The notes under the pieces are model-generated. The model saw nothing but the letters and a program-made list of their open reading frames with translations, had not been told where the DNA came from and did not search any database. This document shows positions 1 to 4,693 of a DNA stretch of 5,380 nucleotides, in pieces; position 1 is the stretch's first letter, and every line of letters begins with the position of its first letter. Origin of the DNA: Rubrobacter sp. (lineage in GTDB: Bacteria > Actinomycetota > Rubrobacteria > Rubrobacterales > Rubrobacteraceae); contig JACDDK010000078.1 of assembly GCA_013817025.1 (NCBI GenBank), positions 1 to 5,380 on the forward strand, written 5' to 3'. The translations under genes and the position numbers were made by a program.

Positions 1-37
1 GCGTCTTAGAGCGCTGGAGGTCCTAGATCGGCGTGGC

Positions 38-175
38 TTACGCCAGCGTGATGGAGGTTGGCGTGGAGGTTTCCGAGGGGTCGTATTCGCCCTTGCCGAG
101 CACGGCGAACACGAAGGCAAAAAGGAAGATCATTATGAAGACCATGACCGCAAACGCTATTCTCTCTCGTCGCAC
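38..175 (-). CDS. Small single-pass membrane protein, function unknown
   Basis: This 45-residue ORF starts with GTG (complement of 173-175) and ends with TAA at 38-40. The start is supported by an AGGAG Shine-Dalgarno five bases upstream on the - strand, and an in-frame stop just beyond that leaves no earlier start. The layout is typical of a small membrane protein: a basic N-terminus (MRRER), one strongly hydrophobic segment at about residues 6-26 rich in Phe, Val, Ile and Met, then a polar Ser/Thr/Pro tail (GKGEYDPSETSTPTSITLA). The positive-inside rule places the N-terminus in the cytoplasm and the tail outside. It runs divergently from the Crp/Fnr-type gene and could share a control region with it. 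I do not recognise the family. Small accessory subunits of respiratory oxidases look similar in outline, but nothing specific supports that. An overlapping ATG-start frame on the same strand gives a polar, Arg/His-rich product and is less likely. Confidence 0.6.
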   Translation of the reverse strand: MRRERIAFAVMVFIMIFLFAFVFAVLGKGEYDPSETSTPTSITLA

Positions 176-207
176 CGATTCTCCTCTCGCGGGCGTAATC
201 CACCGTC

Positions 208-213
208 ATTCTA
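208..213 (-). promoter_or_regulatory. Candidate -10 element for the small membrane protein gene
   Basis: On the - strand the hexamer TAGAAT (5/6 match to TATAAT) lies about 33 bases upstream of the GTG start, which would give a short leader containing the AGGAG ribosome-binding site. No convincing -35 hexamer is seen at the usual distance, so this is only a candidate. Confidence 0.25.
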
Positions 214-271
214 GCCTAACCGCGCCCGTAAGTCGCGCTTCTCTTGTCGCATCTGGATACGGCTCGTAGTG

Positions 272-277
272 TACAAT
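272..277 (+). promoter_or_regulatory. Candidate -10 element for the Crp/Fnr-type gene
   Basis: TACAAT (5/6 match to TATAAT) lies about 77 bases before the chosen ATG at 354. The best -35-like hexamer upstream (TTGTCG, 244-249) is 22 bases away, too far for a standard promoter, so the gene may need an activator, or the true promoter may be elsewhere in the gap. Confidence 0.25.
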
Positions 278-280
278 GTA

Positions 281-304
281 GCAATGTGTTGCGGGATCTT
301 GCAA
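281..304 (+). promoter_or_regulatory. Overlapping GCAA/TTGC inverted repeats, possible operator
   Basis: Two inverted repeats share one arm. GCAA (281-284) pairs with TTGC (289-292), and TTGC (289-292) pairs with GCAA (301-304). The second is a 16-base imperfect palindrome with 6 of 8 positions symmetric per half. They sit just downstream of the candidate -10 at 272-277 and upstream of a Crp/Fnr-family gene, the usual place for autorepression. The half-sites do not match the E. coli CRP (TGTGA) or FNR (TTGAT) consensus well, so the binding partner is a guess. Confidence 0.25.
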
Positions 305-353
305 GAAAGGTCGAGTTTGAGCGATAGCCCCGGATTATGTAGTGGAGGTGGAG

Positions 354-1049
354 ATGCATCCTGATCTCCCGTTGTCCGAGTATACGGCGGTGCAGGAGCA
401 CGAGTGCCGGGAGTTGTTGCGGATGCTCCACGACATGGGCATAGCGACCGCCGACAGGATCTACCGTCCCGGCGACGCCGTCTACCGCGAGGGTGAGTAT
501 GGCGACGCGCTCTACGTGGTCGTGGAAGGCGTCTTGAAGCTCTTCCGCCCATACTCGGCGAGTAAGGAGGCGACCCTGCGGCTCCTGAAACCGTGGGACA
601 TCTTCGGGCATCTGGCGTTCGCGGGTGAGGCTCGGCAGCGCGCTTACGCTGAGGCCGTGACCGAGTGCAAAGTGACGAAAGTCCCGAAGGTCTTTGTGGA
701 GCGGGCCATCCGGCAGGAGCCTCGGGTAGCGTTCAAAGTGATGACGCTGCTGGAGTTGCGGCTGGTGCAGTACGAGGAGTTGGTCAAGTGCCTGCTGCCG
801 CGCGAGACCGAGGTGCGGCTGGCGAACCTGCTGCCGCTTTTGGCGCAGAAGTTCGGGGAGCGGAGTGACGCTGGCGTGAAGATAGACTTGCGCCTTACGC
901 ACCAGGACCTCGCCGCGATGGTGGCTTCCACGCGGGAGTCCGTTACCAAAGTTCTGAACGAGCTACGCAGCCGCGGCATCATCGAGGTCGAAGCCGGGCG
1001 CATCACCCTCAAGGACTCGCTCGCGCTCGCGCAACTCAGCGGTCTGTAG
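354..1049 (+). CDS. Crp/Fnr-family transcriptional regulator
   Basis: A cytoplasmic DNA-binding regulator of 231 residues, a normal length for the family. Residues about 30-125 form the cyclic-nucleotide-binding-type beta-barrel (YRPGDAVYREGEYGDALYVV, then the phosphate-cassette region around DIFGHLAF and RQRAYA). A long dimerisation helix spans about 126-152, and the C-terminal winged helix at about 178-221 contains the HTH (LTHQDLAAMVASTRESVTKV). The position equivalent to the cAMP-contacting Glu72 of E. coli CRP appears to be His86, so cAMP binding is doubtful. Only three cysteines (18, 105, 146) are present, without the N-terminal cluster that FNR uses for its iron-sulfur centre. The ligand is therefore unknown. 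ATG at 354 was chosen because GGAGG (344-348) lies five bases upstream; the in-frame GTG codons at 342 and 348 lack a ribosome-binding site. The family call is firm and the regulon is unknown. Confidence 0.93.
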   Translation: MHPDLPLSEYTAVQEHECRELLRMLHDMGIATADRIYRPGDAVYREGEYGDALYVVVEGVLKLFRPYSASKEATLRLLKPWDIFGHLAFAGEARQRAYAEAVTECKVTKVPKVFVERAIRQEPRVAFKVMTLLELRLVQYEELVKCLLPRETEVRLANLLPLLAQKFGERSDAGVKIDLRLTHQDLAAMVASTRESVTKVLNELRSRGIIEVEAGRITLKDSLALAQLSGL

Positions 1050-1059
1050 CCGCCGAGGC

Positions 1060-1088
1060 CTGACAGCCAAGGTTTATTTTGCGATAGT
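1060..1088 (+). promoter_or_regulatory. Candidate sigma70-type promoter of uppP
   Basis: CTGACA (1060-1065, 5/6 match to TTGACA) and GATAGT (1083-1088, 4/6 match to TATAAT) are separated by exactly 17 bases. Transcription would begin near 1095, about 30 bases before the uppP start. It lies just after the stop of the upstream regulator gene, so uppP could be read from its own promoter as well as by read-through. A 6-base inverted repeat (ACAGCC 1063-1068 with GGCTGT 1094-1099) overlaps it but has a 25-base loop and no T-run, so it is not a terminator. Confidence 0.45.
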
Positions 1089-1124
1089 GTGCCGGCTGTG
1101 AAGTCGGAAGCGAGGATTTAGAGC

Positions 1125-1946
1125 GTGCGGGAGTTCTTCGAGGCGATATTTCTTGGTGTGGTGCAGGGGCTCACGGAGTTCCTGCCGGTTTCGAGTTCCG
1201 GGCATCTGTTGCTGGGACAGTATTTCCTTGGCATGGATCAGGACCGCTTCGGGCTTTCGTTCGACGCGGCGATTCACACGGGGACGGTTCTGGCGGTCAT
1301 CTCGTACTTCTGGCGGGATCTGCTCGGAATGGCGGCGGCTTTCTTGCGCTCGCTGCGCGGCCCGGATTTCTCGGATACCGAGCAGCGGATGGCGTACCTT
1401 ATAATACTGGCGACTATTCCGGCGGGCATCATTGGGCTGCTGTTCGAGGACTTTTTCGCCACGGTGGTTCGCTCGCCGTGGGTCGTGATCGTGAACCTCG
1501 TGCTCGTGGGCGTGTTGTTCATTGTGGGCGAGAGGGTCGGGCGCAAGACGCGCGATGCGTCCAAACTGACTTTCCTCGAAGCTCTCGGTATCGGGCTCGC
1601 CCAGACTTGCGCTCTGGTGCCGGGTATCTCGCGCTCGGGGGCGACTATTACGCTCGGGTTGTTTCTGGGGTTGCGCCGGGATCAGGCGGCCCGCTTCTCG
1701 TTTTTGATGAGCGTCCCGATCACCACCGCCGCCGCCGCCCTGAGCCTGAAAGACATGACCGGGCGGGGGATGGACGGCCAGGATATGCTGCTGTTCTTTG
1801 CGGGTGCCGTAACGTCTGCGGTCGTGGGCTATATGGCGATACGGTTCCTGCTCAACTACCTCGCCGGACACAGCCTGCACATCTTCGCTTACTACCGCTT
1901 CGCCCTCGCCGCCGTCGCAACGGTCGCGCTCCTCCTCTTTTTCTAG
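1125..1946 (+). CDS. uppP: Undecaprenyl-diphosphate phosphatase (UppP/BacA family)
   Basis: An integral membrane phosphatase that converts undecaprenyl diphosphate to undecaprenyl phosphate, recycling the lipid carrier for peptidoglycan and other envelope polymers; high dosage is known to give bacitracin resistance in other bacteria. The 273-residue length is typical. Both family signatures are present. The N-terminal one is QGLTEFLPVSSSGH (14-27), where Gln14, Glu18, Ser24 and His27 match E. coli Glu17, Glu21, Ser27 and His30. The second is PGISRSGAT (166-174), with Arg170 matching the catalytic Arg174. Several hydrophobic segments follow (about 50-75, 90-110, 118-135, 154-182, 190-207, 221-245, 253-273). 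Gln in place of the first Glu is common in the family. The start is GTG at 1125, with GAGG (1112-1115) nine bases upstream and the N-terminus aligned to the family. It is not obviously co-regulated with its neighbours. Confidence 0.95.
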   Translation: MREFFEAIFLGVVQGLTEFLPVSSSGHLLLGQYFLGMDQDRFGLSFDAAIHTGTVLAVISYFWRDLLGMAAAFLRSLRGPDFSDTEQRMAYLIILATIPAGIIGLLFEDFFATVVRSPWVVIVNLVLVGVLFIVGERVGRKTRDASKLTFLEALGIGLAQTCALVPGISRSGATITLGLFLGLRRDQAARFSFLMSVPITTAAAALSLKDMTGRGMDGQDMLLFFAGAVTSAVVGYMAIRFLLNYLAGHSLHIFAYYRFALAAVATVALLLFF

Positions 1947-2027
1947 CCGTTCGACGGCGACAGAGGTTGTGTGGTAACTTTGACGCCATTATGCGTTTGG
2001 CGACTCGAACATCACGTCGATTTACCG

Positions 2028-2070
2028 GGGAGGGGCGAGCCTAAGCCCGCCGCTCCGGCGCGTCCCTCCT
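2028..2070 (+). promoter_or_regulatory. Strong stem-loop in the uppP-pheA gap: terminator or leader element
   Basis: The arms 2029-2037 (GGAGGGGCG) and 2061-2069 (CGTCCCTCC) pair over nine positions with one G-T wobble, extendable by a wobble at 2028/2070. Inside is a second perfect hairpin, CGCCG (2048-2052) with CGGCG (2056-2060), loop CTC, stacked directly on the 3' arm and leaving a 10-base bulge on the 5' side. No T-run follows (next bases ATTACTG), so it is not a textbook intrinsic terminator, though it could end uppP transcription. The 3' arm CCTCCT (2065-2070) is exactly complementary to the AGGAGG Shine-Dalgarno at 2103-2108, so a role in control of pheA translation is also possible. 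Confidence 0.45.
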
Positions 2071-2087
2071 ATTACTGAGCGTTCCAG

Positions 2088-2093
2088 GATAAT
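2088..2093 (+). promoter_or_regulatory. Candidate -10 element upstream of pheA
   Basis: GATAAT (5/6 match to TATAAT) would start a transcript near 2100, leaving a leader of about 74 bases before pheA. No matching -35 hexamer lies 16-18 bases upstream (CCTCCT is there). A good TTGACG lies at 1980-1985 but has no -10 at the right spacing. The promoter of pheA is therefore unresolved. If it is this one, the stem-loop at 2028-2070 is not part of the pheA messenger. Confidence 0.25.
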
Positions 2094-2118
2094 CTCTTCA
2101 ACAGGAGGCCGCGAAACA

Positions 2119-2184
2119 ATGTTCGCCCCGGAAACATCCATCAAAAAGCACGTTTGCTACGCGGAGGTGCTGCATGTCCGCTGA
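2119..2184 (+). CDS. Possible 21-residue leader peptide overlapping the pheA start
   Basis: The ORF reads MFAPETSIKKHVCYAEVLHVR and stops at TGA 2182-2184, eleven bases inside pheA in another frame. It is preceded by a perfect AGGAGG (2103-2108) ten bases from its ATG. A short hairpin, GCGAA (2111-2115) with TTCGC (2122-2126), places this ATG in its loop. The overlap would allow translational coupling to pheA. It has only one Phe and one Tyr codon, so classical phenylalanine attenuation by codon runs is not supported. It may be a non-coding coincidence. Confidence 0.25.
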   Translation: MFAPETSIKKHVCYAEVLHVR

Positions 2185-3283
2185 AAACGTCCCGGTCACG
2201 CCGGAGGAGATGGACGCGCTGCGCGCAGACATCGACGCCGTGGACGCCGAATTTGTGGCGCTGCTGGATCGCCGGGCGCGGGCGGCTCGCAGGATCGGCG
2301 AGCTAAAGCAAGAGAGGGGGCTAGACACCTACGTCCCCGCTCGAGAGCGCATGGTGATGAACCGCGTCTTCGAGCTCAGCGAGGGGGATTTCCCCAGGCG
2401 CGGTTTAGAGACGGTGTTTCGGGAGATAATTTCGTGCTCCATCTCGCTCGAAGGGCGGCTCAAGATCGCCTACCTCGGCCCCGAAGCGACCTTTACCCAC
2501 GAGGCCGCCCGCCGCTCCTTCGGGGCCAGCGTGGACCTCGAACCGCAGCGGACGGTGGCCGAGGTCTTCGCCCGCGTGGAGTCGGGAGAGGCCCAGCATG
2601 GCGTCGTCCCGGTCGAAAACTCGATGGAGGGCGCTGTTACGCATACGCTGGACGAGCTGATGAACAGCCCGCTCAAGGTGTGCGGCGAAGTGTACCTGCC
2701 AGTGTCGCAGAATCTACTCTCGCGCTCCGGATCGATCCCGGAGATCTCGCTGGTCTGTTCGCACCCGATGGCTCTGGCGCAGTCGGCGAGCTGGCTGCGG
2801 CGCGAGCTCCCGACGGTCGCCGTCGAGGAGGTCGAGTCCACCGCCGAAGCCGCGCGCCGGGCCGCCGAGGAGCCGGGTGTCGCGGCGGTCGCCAGCGTCA
2901 TGGCGGCCGAGGCGCACGGTCTGAACGTGCTCGCCGGGAATATCCAGGACGCCCGCGCCAACGCCACGCGCTTCATCGTTTTGGGGCGGGCGTGGGCCGG
3001 AAGGACCGGTAAGGACAAGACCAGTGTCGTGTTCTCGGTCAAGGACCGGCCCGGAGTTTTGAAGGACGCGCTATCGGCGTTCGCTGGCGCTGGCATCAAC
3101 CTGACCAGGATCGAGAGTCGCCCCAGCCGCAAGCGCGCCTGGACTTACGTGTTCTTCGCGGACTTTCAGGGCCACCCGGACGAGGAACGCGTCCAGACGG
3201 CACTGGCGAACCTGGAGGACCATTGTCCTTATGTCAGCCTGATCGGGGCTTATCCCGAGGTCTCGCCGGAGGGTGCCGGCTAG
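2174..3283 (+). CDS. pheA: Bifunctional chorismate mutase / prephenate dehydratase (P-protein)
   Basis: A cytoplasmic enzyme converting chorismate to prephenate and then to phenylpyruvate, the committed route to phenylalanine. At 369 residues it has the three parts of a P-protein. An AroQ-type chorismate mutase spans about 10-93, with Arg17, Arg34, Lys45 and Arg57/59 in the expected spacing. The prephenate dehydratase domain spans about 96-271, with AYLGPEATFTHEAA (99-112), VENSMEG (147-153), SHPMALAQ (196-203) and the catalytic TRF at 265-267. The ACT domain spans about 282-362, with RPGVL (292-296) and ESRP (314-317); these match the phenylalanine-binding motifs, so feedback inhibition by phenylalanine is likely. 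The residue aligned with mutase Gln88 seems to be Glu93, a substitution known in other AroQ enzymes. The start has GGAGG (2163-2167) six bases upstream. It is followed after one base by a small HTH gene, probably in the same transcript. Confidence 0.96.
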   Translation: MSAENVPVTPEEMDALRADIDAVDAEFVALLDRRARAARRIGELKQERGLDTYVPARERMVMNRVFELSEGDFPRRGLETVFREIISCSISLEGRLKIAYLGPEATFTHEAARRSFGASVDLEPQRTVAEVFARVESGEAQHGVVPVENSMEGAVTHTLDELMNSPLKVCGEVYLPVSQNLLSRSGSIPEISLVCSHPMALAQSASWLRRELPTVAVEEVESTAEAARRAAEEPGVAAVASVMAAEAHGLNVLAGNIQDARANATRFIVLGRAWAGRTGKDKTSVVFSVKDRPGVLKDALSAFAGAGINLTRIESRPSRKRAWTYVFFADFQGHPDEERVQTALANLEDHCPYVSLIGAYPEVSPEGAG

Positions 3284-3284
3284 G

Positions 3285-3509
3285 ATGGACTTCAAGGCCG
3301 CCGCCCGCACGGTGCTCGGCGAGGTCGGACACCCGCTCCACTACACGGACATCACCGAGATGGCGCTCGAATCCGGGTATCTGGCGAGCGCGGGCCGCAC
3401 ACCACAGAACACCATGCGCGCCCGGCTCTCGGTGGACGTGCGGGACAACCCGGAGACTCCGTTCACGCAGACCGCTCCCGGTGTCTACGCGCTGCGGAGC
3501 GGGCTTTAG
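3285..3509 (+). CDS. Stand-alone HARE-HTH-like winged-helix protein
   Basis: A 74-residue protein made almost entirely of one small domain. The pattern PLHYTDITEMALESGYL (17-33), then GRTPQNTMRARLSVDV (37-52), a short loop, and TPFTQTAPGVYALRS (58-72) matches the HARE-HTH fold (HB1/ASXL/restriction endonuclease HTH), also found at the N-terminus of the RNA polymerase delta subunit of Firmicutes. The acidic tail of delta is absent. Such domains are thought to bind DNA or act on transcription complexes, but the role of this one is unknown. ATG 3285 was chosen: GGAGGG (3268-3273) lies inside the end of pheA, eleven bases upstream, a somewhat long spacing. An in-frame GTG at 3273 overlaps that site and is unlikely. 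Only one base separates it from the pheA stop, which points to co-transcription and perhaps translational coupling. Confidence 0.8.
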   Translation: MDFKAAARTVLGEVGHPLHYTDITEMALESGYLASAGRTPQNTMRARLSVDVRDNPETPFTQTAPGVYALRSGL

Positions 3510-3532
3510 GAGCGGATCAAATGCTGTATATT
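3505..3532 (+). promoter_or_regulatory. Candidate promoter for the 323-residue protein gene
   Basis: TATATT (3527-3532, 5/6 match to TATAAT) lies in an AT-rich island, with TTTAGG (3505-3510, weak -35) 16 bases upstream. The heptamer CGGATCA occurs on both sides (3513-3519 and 3536-3542) as a direct repeat 23 bases apart. Transcription would start near 3539. A T-run at 3550-3554 has no strong stem directly before it, so no terminator is called. Confidence 0.35.
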
Positions 3533-3573
3533 TGTCGGATCAGGGCTAGTTTTTACGCGATTTAGGAGAAGAG

Positions 3574-4545
3574 ATGGTCGAGGTTGTCGAGCGAGCCGTC
3601 GAGGCGGCGTGGAAGATCAAAAACCTAAAAGATTACGACCAGCGTCTGATGCGCGCCGCGCGCCGGGTCGACGACCTCGCTCGCGAGCACGAGACGGCGG
3701 CGCTCGTGATCTACGAGGCCGCCCTGATGAAGAGCGGTCATTCCCAGGACGAGGTACGAGCCCTGATCTCCTCTTTTCGCGAAACGTTCGAGGATGAGGA
3801 AGAGCCCTTCACCATCCCCCGCGTGAGCGGCGTCATGAACGTCCACGGCGACGAGTGGTTCTTCGGCGACGCGGCGCTCCGCACCATGACCGGACAGCTA
3901 CTTGGGCAGTTCCAACACCGGGTTGCGCAGTACAATTACATTGACGAGGCCGAGGTGCTCAAGCGCTGGGCCAACTCCTACGACACCCGGCTCTTCATCC
4001 GGCGCGGAATCTACGAGACCGAGCCGGTGGCCGGCGTGGTAGTCGGCTTCGACCTGACGTTGCTCCAATACCTGCGGGTCACCGCCGGTGGCGACACGCT
4101 TATACCCAACGAGGCTGTTGGGCGTGCGCTCGCTTCTTTAAGCTTCGACGATGCCGCGAGCGAGTATGAGATCCTCGCCAACGCGGAGAGTCTGGCGCTT
4201 CACCTGGATCTGCCCGCCCCGATCGCGGGCGCAATGCTCGAAGACCTGGCCCACGAGGACTTCACCGACTACCCGGCACCACCGCCGGATGTTACGAACG
4301 ACGAGGATTCCGCCGGAGAAGCCTCGGAGCGAACGACGGTGGCGCCGGGACCGGAGGATCAAGCAGCCAGAGAAGCGGTGCGCGAGGATCCCGCAAAGGG
4401 CGAGGAGCCGACGAGAGTACAGGACCCGCAAGCGAAGGATGCTCCTGGAGTAGCGGAGGAATCCGGCGAAGGGAAGCCAGCCGCCCCCGAGAGCGGTCGG
4501 GGCGGGGAACCCGGTACACAAGGTGCCAAAAATAGTGTGACGTAG
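3574..4545 (+). CDS. Protein of unknown function with acidic disordered C-terminal tail
   Basis: I do not recognise this 323-residue protein. The start at ATG 3574 is well supported by AGGAG (3564-3568) five bases upstream. Residues 1-75 look helical, with a basic middle (QRLMRAARRVDDLAREHE) and an acidic end (FEDEEEP). Residues about 79-235 look like a folded alpha/beta region, with GDEWFFGDAALRTMTGQLL (92-110), KRWANSYDTRLFIRRGIYE (130-148) and VAGVVVGFDLTLLQYLRV (152-169). From about 232 the sequence turns low-complexity and rich in Pro, Glu, Asp, Ala and Gly, so probably disordered. There is no cysteine, signal peptide or membrane segment, so it is likely cytoplasmic. Codon use resembles its neighbours, and the long uninterrupted frame with a good ribosome-binding site makes the gene itself secure. 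It may have its own promoter and be read apart from pheA. Confidence 0.85.
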   Translation: MVEVVERAVEAAWKIKNLKDYDQRLMRAARRVDDLAREHETAALVIYEAALMKSGHSQDEVRALISSFRETFEDEEEPFTIPRVSGVMNVHGDEWFFGDAALRTMTGQLLGQFQHRVAQYNYIDEAEVLKRWANSYDTRLFIRRGIYETEPVAGVVVGFDLTLLQYLRVTAGGDTLIPNEAVGRALASLSFDDAASEYEILANAESLALHLDLPAPIAGAMLEDLAHEDFTDYPAPPPDVTNDEDSAGEASERTTVAPGPEDQAAREAVREDPAKGEEPTRVQDPQAKDAPGVAEESGEGKPAAPESGRGGEPGTQGAKNSVT

Positions 4546-4582
4546 GTTTCGCGCGAGCAACTCCCGCCAAAGACGGCGAAAC
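4546..4582 (+). repeat. Inverted repeat directly after the 323-residue gene
   Basis: GTTTCGC (4546-4552) and GCGAAAC (4576-4582) form a perfect 7-base stem with a 23-base loop, beginning on the base after the stop codon. The position suits a transcript end, but the loop is long and no T-run follows, so it is at best a weak terminator or 3'-end stabilising hairpin. Confidence 0.3.
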
Positions 4583-4586
4583 TAGA

Positions 4587-4595
4587 TGATAGAAT
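4587..4595 (+). promoter_or_regulatory. Extended -10 promoter candidate for the HTH-cold-shock gene
   Basis: TGATAGAAT is an extended -10 (TGn followed by TAGAAT, 5/6 match to TATAAT). No -35 hexamer is evident, which extended -10 promoters can tolerate. The start site near 4602 would give a leader of about 92 bases. Long 5' leaders are known to matter in the control of several cold-shock genes, but no known thermosensor fold was recognised here. Confidence 0.4.
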
Positions 4596-4693
4596 GCCAA
4601 CCAACAAAATCGAAGCTTACACATCATCAAGGTTACGAGGCAAGAATCGTGGCACGGGGCATCGTTGAGGAGTAAGAGGGAGCAGGCCCGAGT

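Noticed and set aside
342..353. GTG starts at 342 and 348 for the Crp/Fnr-type gene
   Set aside because: The GGAGG at 344-348 overlaps these codons and is correctly spaced only for ATG 354.
216..902. 228-residue - strand frame opposite the Crp/Fnr-type gene
   Set aside because: It is antisense to a gene with clear family motifs, has no domain of its own, and also covers the control region and start of that gene.
1063..1099. ACAGCC/GGCTGT inverted repeat as a terminator after the regulator gene
   Set aside because: Only six base pairs with a 25-base loop and no T-run, and it overlaps a better-supported promoter.
1074..1880. 268-residue open frame on the - strand across uppP
   Set aside because: It is antisense to a clear uppP, its product is rich in Arg, His and Gln with no recognisable domain, and long antisense frames are expected in GC-rich coding DNA.
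1980..1985. TTGACG as the -35 of a pheA promoter
   Set aside because: No sequence resembling TATAAT occurs 16-19 bases downstream.
1478..2044. 188-residue + strand frame overlapping the end of uppP
   Set aside because: It is a frame shadow of uppP rich in Arg, Gly and Ala. Its extension past the uppP stop (from ATG 1991) has no ribosome-binding site and no phenylalanine run that would make it a leader peptide.
1947..2173. T-box or other known amino-acid riboswitch upstream of pheA
   Set aside because: I could not find the conserved T-box antiterminator core or another riboswitch consensus. Only simple hairpins are visible.
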